Assembly: GCA_002751075.1 (NCBI GenBank)
Contig: NAOQ01000197.1
Location: 22,872-38,057 of the forward strand
Reading direction: 5' to 3'
Length of the DNA stretch: 15,186 nucleotides
Origin: Ichthyophonus hoferi
Taxonomy: Eukaryota > Opisthokonta > Ichthyosporea > Ichthyophonida > Ichthyophonidae
The translations under genes were made by a program, and so were the position numbers. The notes under the pieces are model-generated. The model saw only the letters and a list, made by a program, of their open reading frames with translations. It had not been told where the DNA came from and searched no databases. Shown here piece by piece: positions 10,101 through 15,186 of the stretch. Each line of letters starts with the position of its first letter. Position 1 is the first letter of the stretch.

Positions 10101-12730
10101 AGTGCTTGATTTCCGATTGTATCAAACTACATCCTGGCTGTTCCTTCAGACCTACCTGCAAATAGACACCTATTGCCTTGATATTTCATGTCTAGCTGCG
10201 TTCATTAATGATCTATCCCTACTGTATGTAAGGTAGGCAGAAAGAAGAGTATAGGAATAGGTTAATAAACAGAAATTGTGATTTAGAATATACATAGATA
10301 AAATGTGTGATATAGAATCAATATTGTATTTTATATTTATCATTTAATTAAAATAATGCTAAAATTCATAGTTATATATATATATTAAAAGCTTATGCAC
10401 GGCTATATATGGATATATATGTGTGTGCTTTTGTATGCAAGCTTTTGCTATACTCCTTACATTAACTTTCTATATTTGTGCTAAGACGCACCATACCAAA
10501 AGCATACCATATACAGGTTAATTATTAATTCATCATTAATTTATTATGACTATAAGTGTATTCAGTAATGTTCTTTATATTAACCCATCACTCACTTTAT
10601 TTTGTCCTGTGACGCACCATGCCAATACTATACCATATATAGGTTTCTACGTCATACCCCCTCTATTATTGCTGCCTCAGCCCTGCAATACTCAAGAATT
10701 TATCACCTAGGTAACCAAGGATGGGTATGTAGTAGGCACTGGTATAATTAACATATATACATATCATTTATTTCATCCTTATGCAATAGCTAATAAACGT
10801 ATTCTGGTTTATTCATATTTGCAATTGCTATGTATTAATATATATTACAGCTTGCTCATTTTTATTCTCATTCTCATTCTCTTAATGATTTATGTTGGAG
10901 TTTTATATTTTCTGAATTTGTTTCTACTATAAATTATCATCATTCTAGAGTAGACGTTATCCAGTTTTATTAGCCATTAGAAATGATACTTGATTTACTA
11001 TATATAGACAAATTATTTATCCCATCAACTAACTATTCTATACAGTCCTTGGTTCTAGAGGATTATACCGGCTATCCTAAAGCACGATTGGTCCCTTGTA
11101 TGATGGACTTACAGGGATGTAGATCCTTATATTATATTAATCTAATAGAATTGCATTTCACTCTCTTTACTCTTCGTTAAAATTTAAATATAAGTACTAA
11201 TTGCAACTTGTGTTACAGTTTTACTATTTTACTTTTACTAATAGCAACCAATGATTACAACTAAATAAACAACTTAAAATAATACAACTTTATTAAATCT
11301 TAATAAACTATCCCATATGACAGTCCTTTTATAGATAGAAAGGTAATATATTCTTACATAATAGAGTGCACCATATATAGACTAATTAATCACTTAACAT
11401 TAATCAATTATGGCTACAATCATGTTAAATTTAGGTTCATAAATATTTATATTCACAACCATTTCCGACTATATCTCATATATACTATAGTAAAACATAG
11501 ATATATATTATTTTGAACCAATAAAAACATTTGTTTATAAGAGTTCCCTACATAGGTGGTCAGATGAAAATTCAATTTTTATAAACAGTGTCTTGTTAGC
11601 TCATAACTGATCAATCTCTTACTCAAACTAATTTTATGTGAATTTTTCCATTGGTTTCTCCAAGTAGTAGATTTTATAAACTATTTCAGTAGGTTTGATT
11701 GGGTCTATAAATACATCTAATTTGTAAATATAAATGAAACATGTACAAACCGTTATCGTTGTGTATTATACAGTTTATACCTATATACATAATATAGTGT
11801 GTAATCATATAATAACCATATTCAAAACCCTCTTGTTTTACAATTTCTGCCATCTTGCTACTTAGAATAATGCTTGTGAAGTTACAATGAAGCAGCAGCA
11901 ATTCAACTTACATTTTCTAAATCATTTTAATAATAACATATCATTCATCAGGATGTTTTGGCGGAACAAACTGGTCTTAGACCATGCCAACTCAGTGCCA
12001 CCCGATTAAAATACTCTACAGTGTAAGTGTGTGTGTGTGTGGTTAGGTGGTCTTTATTTTATAGTATAATAATGATGGTAGTAGTAGTTATGGTAATAAT
12101 AATAACAACAACAATAATAATAATAATAATAATAGTATAATTAAAATTTAAAGCAATTTTCTATTAGTTTACATTATATATTTGTATAGTGTTGATCAAT
12201 TGGTTAAATTTTAAAACCTAAAATTTGAATGTTAAAATTAATGCAATTTCAATTAATTGGTCTTGTGTGATTAAATTCAAATTTGGTACTCACACTTGAC
12301 CTTTGGCCAATAGGGAATACAACTGTGTGTCAAGTCGACTCTTCAAACCAATAAACTTAATGAGTTAAATATAAAGTAAAGTACGCATTAGACTAAAGTT
12401 TAATTTAGTACAAACTTCAAAAAATAATGTTACAAGATTGTTAACTCAGAATGAACACATCGTTCAAATTGATTAGTCGATACACAATTTGCAAACACTT
12501 ACATAAATGAACTGGCTAATGAGCCATTCAAATAAATACACTATAGTTTAATATTATTACGTAGGATCAAACTTTACTAGCGAGTCTCTTCTATTTTTCA
12601 TGAATTGTATTACTTAATAATAATATTTATGAATGGTCCCATTTAGATTGTTGAACACAGCTTTACGGGTGTTAAGCCAAAAATAACACCCACGGTAAAA
12701 CGAAGTATTAAAGAAAACGAAAATCAATAA
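4119..12730 (+). CDS. A/B-type mitotic cyclin gene (A-like), at least 11 coding exons
   Basis: Mitotic cyclins bind and activate a cyclin-dependent kinase in the nucleus and are destroyed to end mitosis. Spliced, this gene encodes about 400 residues, the usual family length. Residues 1-146 are a disordered, Asn-rich N-terminus with a basic cluster (GRKKKG). The first cyclin fold starts with EMYKILLQQE (about 137) and MREVVIDWL (166-174), the second at about 254-378. Counterparts of the five CDK-contact residues of human cyclin A are present: Arg167, Asp196, Leu210, Lys223, Glu252. The A-type features are W-S-L...TGY and PCMMDLQ in the second fold. No B-type hallmark is evident, and the protein is divergent from both. 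Every junction keeps codon phase except exon 9 to 10. The start is the first ATG after an acceptor, followed by exon 1 in one frame. AATAAA at 12729-12734 overlaps the stop. Confidence 0.87.
4182..5993 (+). other. Cyclin intron 1 (1,812 bases)
   Basis: Donor GTAAGC; acceptor CCTTGTAG after branch-like ACTAAT at 5968-5973. Contains T-rich homopolymer runs (4306-4316 and 4400-4426). Two short open frames (5326-5568 plus, 5749-5946 minus) have intronic composition and no family resemblance. An additional phase-0 to phase-0 exon cannot be excluded. Confidence 0.65.
5994..6368 (+). CDS. Cyclin exon 2, disordered N-terminal region
   Basis: 125 codons, phase 0 at both ends, between acceptor TTGTAG and donor GTATGT. 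Begins AKKCIGRKKKGAND, a likely nuclear-localisation cluster, then continues polar and Asn/Ser-rich without structure. It ends NKEMYKILLQQE, which aligns with the EIYxYLRxxE helix that opens the cyclin box region. Its length without a stop in AT-rich DNA makes it the most clearly coding piece in the window. Confidence 0.85.
6701..6816. repeat. Degenerate GTGTATATATA / AGTATATATAT tandem repeat
   Basis: About 115 bases of alternating purine-pyrimidine sequence with GTGT or AGT interruptions every 8-16 bases. It is intronic. Confidence 0.8.
7301..7390. repeat. Pentanucleotide array, unit ATTAT/ATTGT
   Basis: Cutting the sequence every five bases from 7301 gives ATTGT, ATTAT, GTTGT, ATTAT, ATTAT, ATTAT, GCTGT, ACTAT and so on for 18 units. 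It lies just upstream of the exon 3 acceptor. Confidence 0.85.
7436..7531 (+). CDS. Cyclin exon 3, start of the cyclin box
   Basis: 32 codons, phase 0 to phase 0, ending CAG before donor GTAGGA. Contains VRFDPQYILHHRNITGHM then REVVIDWLNEIQ. This matches family YMxxQxDIxxxMRAILVDWLVEV. The Arg after Met is the conserved cyclin-box Arg. The usual hydrophobic patch MRAIL reads MREVV here, with a Glu where Ala is normal. Confidence 0.9.
7532..8395 (+). other. Cyclin intron 3 (864 bases)
   Basis: Donor GTAGGA, acceptor AATATAACAG with CTAAT at 8384-8388 as branch candidate. Contains a GC-richer, purine-rich patch at 8088-8195 with a short hairpin (AGAGATG / CATCTCT). No gene recognised inside. 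Confidence 0.8.
8396..8487 (+). CDS. Cyclin exon 4
   Basis: Phase 0 in, phase 2 out (AG|GTATGA). Reads ITLKIRHETLHIAVAILDRY then LSSDWSIPRS. This is the family helix ...HxETLxLAVxxxDRFLS; Asp196 is the counterpart of cyclin A Asp240. Confidence 0.92.
8488..8969 (+). other. Cyclin intron 4 (482 bases)
   Basis: Donor GTATGA; acceptor CTATATTAG with CTAAT just upstream. A pentanucleotide array at 8629-8780 occupies a third of it; open frames here (8706-8927) are repeat by-products. Confidence 0.85.
8629..8780. repeat. Pentanucleotide array, unit ATGTT/ATGAT/ATGCT
   Basis: Period-five series of ATGAT, ATGTT, ATGCT and ATAAT units for about 30 copies with scattered substitutions, inside intron 4. 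Confidence 0.85.
8970..9034 (+). CDS. Cyclin exon 5
   Basis: The first base completes AGG (Arg) from exon 4; then LQLIGATSLLIATKLEETN and HT follow, and one base remains before donor GTAGGT (phase 1). LQLxGxxxxLIAxKxEE is a diagnostic cyclin-box segment; Lys223 and Leu210 are counterparts of cyclin A Lys266 and Leu255. The coding frame could continue past the donor, but only this site keeps phase with exon 6. Confidence 0.92.
9035..9574 (+). other. Cyclin intron 5 (540 bases)
   Basis: Donor GTAGGT, acceptor GATTTAACAG. Contains a short (ATTAT)4 run at 9370-9391. Nothing else recognised. Confidence 0.85.
9575..9642 (+). CDS. Cyclin exon 6
   Basis: Phase 1 in, phase 0 out (CAG|GTACCA). Reads K-ISQLVLLCDQAYTANEF then IALEQ. 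Aligns with family PPEVxxFVYITDDTYTxxQLLxME. Glu252 is the counterpart of cyclin A Glu295. Confidence 0.92.
9643..10089 (+). other. Cyclin intron 6 (447 bases)
   Basis: Donor GTACCA; acceptor TATATATAG; ACTAAC branch site at 10061-10066. Pentanucleotide array at 9841-9900 (ATACA/ATATA units). Nothing else recognised. Confidence 0.85.
9841..9900. repeat. Pentanucleotide array, unit ATACA/ATATA
   Basis: Twelve consecutive five-base units (ATACA, ATGCA, GTGCA, ATATA, ATAAA, ATGCC and so on) inside intron 6. Confidence 0.75.
10090..10232 (+). CDS. Cyclin exon 7, start of the second cyclin fold
   Basis: Phase 0 in, phase 2 out (AAG|GTAGGC). Reads TMLTVLDFRLYQTTSWLFLQ, TYLQIDTYCLDISCLAAFIN, DLSLLYV. 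Aligns with the family pattern VLxFDLxxPTxxxFLxxYL...LAxFLxELSLID. It begins the C-terminal cyclin domain. Confidence 0.92.
10233..10642 (+). other. Cyclin intron 7 (410 bases) with a duplicated acceptor region
   Basis: Donor GTAGGC, acceptor CCATATATAG. It carries two copies of a 35-base segment (10485-10519 and 10611-10645), the second being the acceptor that is used. Confidence 0.85.
10485..10519 (+). repeat. Upstream copy of the exon 8 acceptor segment (decoy acceptor)
   Basis: Begins GACGCACCATACC and ends CATATACAGGTT. Matches 10611-10645 at 30 of 35 positions without gaps, offset exactly 126 bases. After this AG the reading frame is not coding, so it is probably a silent decoy. Confidence 0.8.
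10611..10645 (+). repeat. Downstream copy, containing the functional exon 8 acceptor
   Basis: Begins GACGCACCATGCC and ends CATATATAGGTT; the exon starts at 10643 within the copy. See 10485-10519. Confidence 0.8.
10643..10724 (+). CDS. Cyclin exon 8
   Basis: The first base completes AGG (Arg); then FLRHTPSIIAASALQYSRIY and HLGNQGW follow, phase 0 at donor GTATGT. Family counterpart: YLKYLPSVIAxAAxxLA...GxxW. Confidence 0.92.
10725..11045 (+). other. Cyclin intron 8 (321 bases)
   Basis: Donor GTATGT, acceptor TTCTATACAG, ACTAAC branch site at 11028-11033, 12 bases before the exon. Nothing else recognised. Confidence 0.88.
11046..11118 (+). CDS. Cyclin exon 9 (3' end uncertain)
   Basis: Reads SLVLEDYTGYPKARLVPCMM then DLQG. 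Aligns with cyclin A WxxSLxxxTGYxxxxLxPCLMDLHQ, so reading through DLQ is well supported. The best donor is GGAT|GTAGAT, which leaves phase 1. The frame otherwise stays open to a stop at 11178-11180, so an alternative, differently terminated form is conceivable. Confidence 0.8.
11119..11951 (+). other. Cyclin intron 9 region (833 bases)
   Basis: Lies between the exon 9 donor (GTAGAT) and the exon 10 acceptor (ATTCATCAG). It must contain at least one unrecognised piece, or an atypical splice, because the flanking exons differ in phase. A minus-strand open frame at 11686-11901 has intronic composition. A candidate microexon is listed separately. Confidence 0.55.
11335..11342 (+). CDS. Hypothetical 8-base cyclin microexon
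   Basis: ATAGAAAG sits between acceptor CCTTTTATAG and donor GTAATA. Read after the phase-1 T of exon 9 it gives Tyr-Arg-Lys and hands phase 0 to exon 10, making the total coding length a multiple of three (401 codons plus stop). Segments of suitable length between an AG and a GT are frequent by chance, so this is only the most attractive of several possibilities. Confidence 0.22.
11952..12022 (+). CDS. Cyclin exon 10
   Basis: Phase 0 in, phase 2 out at a perfect GTAAGT donor. Reads DVLAEQTGLRPCQLSATRLK then YST. LSATRLKYS matches the family AIRxKYS near the end of the second cyclin fold. Reading past the donor would give an immediate stop (GTG TAA), which supports splicing here. Confidence 0.85.
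12023..12660 (+). other. Cyclin intron 10 (638 bases)
   Basis: Donor GTAAGT, acceptor GTTGAACACAG. Opens with a (GT)n run and a trinucleotide array. Nothing else recognised. Confidence 0.7.
12027..12135. repeat. (GT)n followed by ATA/GTA/ACA trinucleotide array
   Basis: GT repeats at 12027-12041, then after a short spacer a run of three-base units (ATA, GTA, ATG, ACA, mostly ATA) from about 12066 to 12135. Confidence 0.85.
12661..12730 (+). CDS. Cyclin exon 11 (last exon), C-terminal tail
   Basis: The first base completes GTC (Val) with exon 10. The tail reads FTGVKPKITPTVKRSIKENE then NQ and TAA at 12728-12730. The phase matches only with the GTAAGT donor. The tail is basic, includes a Thr-Pro dipeptide and a KEN tripeptide (residues 396-398). 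AATAAA overlaps the stop, so the 3' UTR would be very short, or another signal is used. Confidence 0.68.
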
Positions 12731-12994
12731 TAAAAACTACGACCTGCTCACACATACGCGGTATCAATAGCAAAATAGGAAGTTCTTGTAAATGCACACG
12801 ATATTTTGCATGTAATTATATATATGTAATAACCACATCGTTATTGTAAATCTCTAATCAACCACTGGCCCTCGTATACGATAATCAGTATTCAGATCAT
12901 TCACTTGTTCAGAGCTCAGAGAGCTGTTTACTAACATAAATAGCAAAGATAGTGATTATTTATGTTATAATATATCACCCCCTACTGATCGATA
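12731..12994. other. Convergent intergenic region
   Basis: 264 bases between the end of the cyclin gene and the end of the minus-strand ankyrin-like exon; both 3' UTRs must lie here. No further gene was seen. Confidence 0.5.
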
Positions 12995-13108
12995 TCATTG
13001 TGCAATATCCACATTCGCACCCAAGCGCATCAAAGCATCTATTCCTTCTGAATTAGAACAGATATAATTACCACAACCAGCTACCCAGAGAGTTGGTATA
13101 TGGGCCTT
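12995..13108 (-). CDS. Ankyrin-repeat-like terminal exon or remnant
   Basis: On the minus strand, after TTTTATAG, 37 codons read KAHIPTLWVAGCGNY, ICSNSEGIDALMRLGA, NVDIAQ and stop (TGA at 12995-12997). The pattern PxLWVA..G...GI.AL.RLGANVDIA fits one ankyrin repeat with a six-residue insertion (YICSNS) between the first helix and the second. Immediately upstream in the same frame, GSVVGIEVL resembles the second helix of a preceding repeat but is separated by TAG. Either TAG is the end of an intron acceptor and the exon is intact, or this is a decayed ankyrin gene. Ankyrin repeats bind protein partners; no other domain is visible. A candidate upstream exon (13205-13263) does not match in phase. 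Confidence 0.42.
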   Translation of the reverse strand, partial: KAHIPTLWVAGCGNYICSNSEGIDALMRLGANVDIAQ

Positions 13109-13710
13109 CTATAAAACCTCTATCCCAACAACTGAGCCTTAGAGAGATCTGATCAAGTGACTATTACTAGCACTGGTCCAGCAATATTAAATATTAAATA
13201 CTACCAGCTATATAATTAGAGATGTCGACAGCTGTGAACAAGTCGCTGGAACTGACACAGTTTCTGATAAATGCTTAAGGATTAATCAAGATTAATAAGG
13301 AATAAAACACATAATAATACATTATGTTATAAGTTATTCTAATATTAATGCTCCAAGAAAATAATAATTCCTGCTAGACATAATATATAGTAAGAAGTGT
13401 AGAGGTACTTTGGTATGAGATCTTGCATAGGTATATTGTAATGGATAATGTAAAGACACCTTATATGTATTGTGATAGGGTGCATGTATGTGATAATATG
13501 CATGATATATAAATCGTATAACAGTATTATAAATTAGTATACAAACAGTATATAAATAAATATTCATTAAAATATAAAAGTATATAGCAATCTGTGGTAG
13601 TTCTAGCGATTTGTCCACGGGCTTCGGGATCGCCAATTGAGTGTTGTATAGTGGGATTATATATCTTTATGTATTATAGCATTAATAGATAATAATGAAT
13701 GTAAAGTTGT
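13109..13710. other. Stretch of unclear content upstream of the ankyrin-like exon
   Basis: 13205-13263 on the minus strand looks like an exon (acceptor TTTATCAG, NCVSSSDLFTAVDISNYIA, donor GTAGTA), but its exit phase does not fit the ankyrin-like exon. On the plus strand the same bases read MSTAVNKSLELTQFLINA and stop. A minus-strand 100-codon open frame (13334-13636) starts with PKPVDKSLELPQIA and then decays into AT-rich text. The shared KSLEL segments are in inverted orientation. No firm gene can be called. Confidence 0.3.
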
Positions 13711-13830
13711 GTGTCACGAACGTATTCGCATTTTTCTATAGCGATAGTGTACATGTACATCAGCATGCGGGGTTGCCGCATATACGGGTGTGCCGGGGGC
13801 CGCATATTTGTGAGTGGTCAGGGTGCCAAT
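13711..13830. promoter_or_regulatory. CpG-rich patch, possible promoter or first exon
   Basis: In a genome that is otherwise AT-rich, this 120-base patch carries about nine CpG dinucleotides and is more than half G+C in its middle. It includes two direct copies of GCCGCATAT (13775-13783 and 13799-13807), offset 24 bases. It stays open in several frames on both strands: on plus, MRGCRIYGCAGGRIF leads to a GTGAGT donor at 13810-13815; on minus, YAAPGTPVYAATPHAD leads to GTACAT. It lies between a minus-strand and a plus-strand gene, which suits a shared promoter or first exon. Which of these it is cannot be decided by eye. Confidence 0.3.
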
Positions 13831-14358
13831 GCCAACTTGAATAGAGCCAATCATAAATATTCGTAATGGTTAAACTTATACAATCATGAAAGGTCATAGA
13901 GCCCCAATAGGAAGGTCTCATCTAATTCCGATTAGGTTATATTGGTGTTTCCTTATATGGCTCATTGGCTCATTCACTACCAAATATCGACAAATCAATT
14001 ATAACTACGTGTCTATTTGGTGTTAGCGAACCTGTAACTAATTATATGTTAAGTAAATACATTTAAATATACGCTTAAATAGTTGCCCATTTAATTAGTT
14101 AATTTAAAGGCAATTTTATTGATCTATGTAAACAGAACTAACAAATTACTGTTAACATATAGTTTCCTTATAGGTATTGTGCTCTGTTGTATTTATTATT
14201 ACTTTATTATGCTATATGGAAGAAGTTATATTAAATAAGAAATGTAATGGGACAACTATAAACCCTTGATAACTAATCTCACAGTTAGCTTTATAACGGT
14301 ATCTTAACCAGTAATATTTGAGTACTAAAACTCCTTGTCTACCATAAAGTACAGCAAT
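13831..14358. other. AT-rich upstream region of the RhoGAP-like gene
   Basis: Contains several CCAAT/ATTGG motifs (for example CCAATCA at 13848-13854) and no coding stretch I could support. A search by eye for the catalytic half of a RhoGAP domain (Gly-Ile/Leu-Phe/Tyr-Arg) found nothing on the plus strand here. Confidence 0.35.
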
Positions 14359-14443
14359 ATGACGTTACCTGACTGGGAGAAAGAAGTGAAAGGGGCTATA
14401 CCCTTTGAGTTGTTAGAGACTATATTGTATGAACCAGGGGAAG
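14359..14443 (+). CDS. RhoGAP-like gene, first visible exon
   Basis: Reads MTLPDWEKEVKGAIPFELLE, TILYEPGE plus one base, ending at donor GTATAT (phase 1). IPFELLETIL resembles the segment after the LPEPL motif of RhoGAP domains (PLIPFELYxxxL). ATG is at 14359; an AG at 14353-14354 just before it also allows an internal exon beginning with part of a Ser/Asn sequence. If the ATG is the true start, the protein would lack the catalytic arginine-finger half of the domain. The composition is clearly coding compared with its flanks. Confidence 0.5.
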
Positions 14444-14755
14444 GTATATTATAGGTTAAGGCAATAGATGTTGTGTATGGGTATATATGTAAATACATAC
14501 ACAACCTGCCTGGATCTTTTCCTGTATTATCTCTTGTTCTTTTACCTCCCCGCCTCTCTTTCTCTCTCTTTCTCTGCTTCTCCCTCTTCCACTCTTTCCC
14601 AATCCCTTTTCTTTAGGTTTCTCTTTTTCTTTCTCTCTTTAATAATATCTCTCCCTATATACCTAACTCCAACCCGTCTATCCCTACATATGCCTACCTA
14701 CCTATGTACCTCACCCTAAGCCATGTCTCCTACTAACCTATCTATATATCCCTAG
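14444..14755 (+). other. Intron of the RhoGAP-like gene with pyrimidine tract and TACTAAC
   Basis: 312 bases, donor GTATAT, acceptor ATATATCCCTAG. The branch site TACTAAC at 14731-14737 is identical to the yeast-type consensus and lies 18 bases before the exon. Most of the intron is C/T-rich, densest at 14530-14640. An open frame through it (14468-14719) is Ser/Leu/Phe low-complexity translation of that tract. Confidence 0.8.
14530..14640 (+). repeat. Polypyrimidine (CT-rich) tract
   Basis: About 110 bases of nearly pure C and T with only scattered A and G, continuing less strictly to the acceptor at 14755. It is much longer than an ordinary splice-site pyrimidine tract. Confidence 0.85.
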
Positions 14756-14898
14756 GCCTCTATCTCCTTCCTCATCATATAGATAGACTAACTGCCTCTG
14801 CCTTGTTCTTTGGCCCTACTATCTTCCCACTACCTGATAGGCATGATATTGAGGCAAGGCTATTGGCTGCTACTAAGGACCTGCAAGTAGCTCATAGG
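14756..14898 (+). CDS. RhoGAP-like gene, second visible exon
   Basis: Two bases complete Gly from the previous exon; then 47 codons read LYLLPHHIDRLTASALFFGP, TIFPLPDRHDIEARLLAATK, DLQVAHR and end at donor GTGAGT (phase 0). RLTASALFFGPTIFP matches the RhoGAP motif NKMTAxNLAxVFGPTLL, and the following helix fits the end of that domain. RhoGAP domains speed GTP hydrolysis by Rho-family GTPases at membranes and cytoskeleton. The stretch between IPFELLETIL and this motif is about 20-25 residues shorter than in typical RhoGAPs, so a helix or an exon is missing. The gene continues beyond the window. A different domain with a chance FGPT motif is possible. Confidence 0.5.
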
Positions 14899-14935
14899 GT
14901 GAGTTGTGTGCTTTGGGTAGGAAGGAAGTATTTCA

Positions 14936-14976
14936 TAGCATAATATAGCATAATATAACATAATATAGCATAATAT
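14936..14976. repeat. Tandem repeat, unit AGCATAATAT (four copies)
   Basis: AGCAT AATAT repeated four times with one A for G change, a decamer built from two pentamers. Confidence 0.88.
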
Positions 14977-15080
14977 ACGTGAATAGGTTTATACTATATA
15001 CTATATAATATATATTGTATACTATATAATAGAAAAAACAGTCCAGGCTGGCCATTATAAAAGAACATATTTTTATAATT

Positions 15081-15186
15081 ATAGTGTATGCTGTATGTTA
15101 TATGGTATATATTTTATGGTATATGGTATATGTTATATGTTATATGATACATATTATGTTATATGGTTTATGTTATGTTATTTGGT
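15081..15186. repeat. Pentanucleotide array, unit TATGT/TATGG, running off the window
   Basis: Series of TATGG, TATAT, TATGT, TTATG units with some slippage, continuing to the last base. Confidence 0.75.

Larger units (their letters stand above)
14899..15186 (+). other. Start of the next intron of the RhoGAP-like gene
   Basis: From donor GTGAGT to the window edge; filled mostly with pentanucleotide arrays at 14936-14976 and about 15081-15186. No exon was seen. Confidence 0.7.

Noticed and set aside
11686-11901. 71-codon minus-strand open frame in intron 9
   Set aside because: No recognisable motif and composition as in neighbouring intron sequence.
13228-13617. Inverted similarity between 13228-13257 and 13588-13617 (KSLEL on opposite strands)
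   Set aside because: About 23 of 29 bases match; among all pairs of positions in a 15 kb window such a match is expected by chance several times. The reading frames end soon after.
13741-13810. Possible tRNA or small structured RNA in the GC-rich patch
   Set aside because: No cloverleaf, no box A or box B consensus; only short GC repeats.
14468-14719. 83-codon plus-strand open frame with Ser/Leu/Phe runs
   Set aside because: It is the translation of the polypyrimidine intron tract between two phase-matched exons.
1-15186. Transposon, retroelement, CRISPR array or viral fragment
   Set aside because: No transposase, reverse transcriptase or integrase motifs, no long terminal or inverted repeats, and no regularly spaced direct repeats with unique spacers were seen on either strand.

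Overview
This is a eukaryotic nuclear window, roughly 70% A+T. Several genes are split by long spliceosomal introns (about 320 to 1,800 bases), with GTATG/GTAGG/GTAAG donors, AG acceptors and near-perfect ACTAAC branch sites. Coding exons stand out as short GC-richer islands. The organism cannot be named from the sequence; an early-branching animal or a large-intron protist fits the intron structure and composition. No RNA gene, CRISPR array, plasmid feature or recognisable transposon was seen.

The centre (4119-12730, + strand) is one gene of at least 11 coding exons for an A/B-type (A-leaning) mitotic cyclin of about 400 residues. Ten of the exons join with matching codon phase to give a disordered basic N-terminus and two cyclin folds. 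All five family residues expected to contact the CDK are present. One junction, exon 9 to exon 10, does not keep phase; a hypothetical 8-base microexon at 11335-11342 would restore it. Introns carry pentanucleotide A/T-rich tandem repeats and a duplicated 3' splice-site region.

The left end (13-121, - strand) is the 3'-terminal exon of another gene, ending in an acidic and then poly-lysine tail. Four further minus-strand exons (676-735, 2096-2180, 2389-2413, 3164-3215) are phase-compatible with it but weak individually. If real, this gene diverges from the cyclin gene across roughly 3.2-4.1 kb.

To the right of the cyclin, a minus-strand ankyrin-repeat-like terminal exon or remnant (12995-13108) is convergent with the cyclin, only about 265 bases away. 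Then come a CpG-rich patch (13711-13830) and, on the + strand from 14359, two exons of a gene whose second exon resembles the C-terminal half of a RhoGAP domain. These two exons are separated by a 312-base intron with a long pyrimidine tract and a perfect TACTAAC branch site. That gene runs out of the window. The window shows no operon-like organisation and no strong evidence of a novel multi-gene system; its interest lies in gene structure and in a divergent cyclin.
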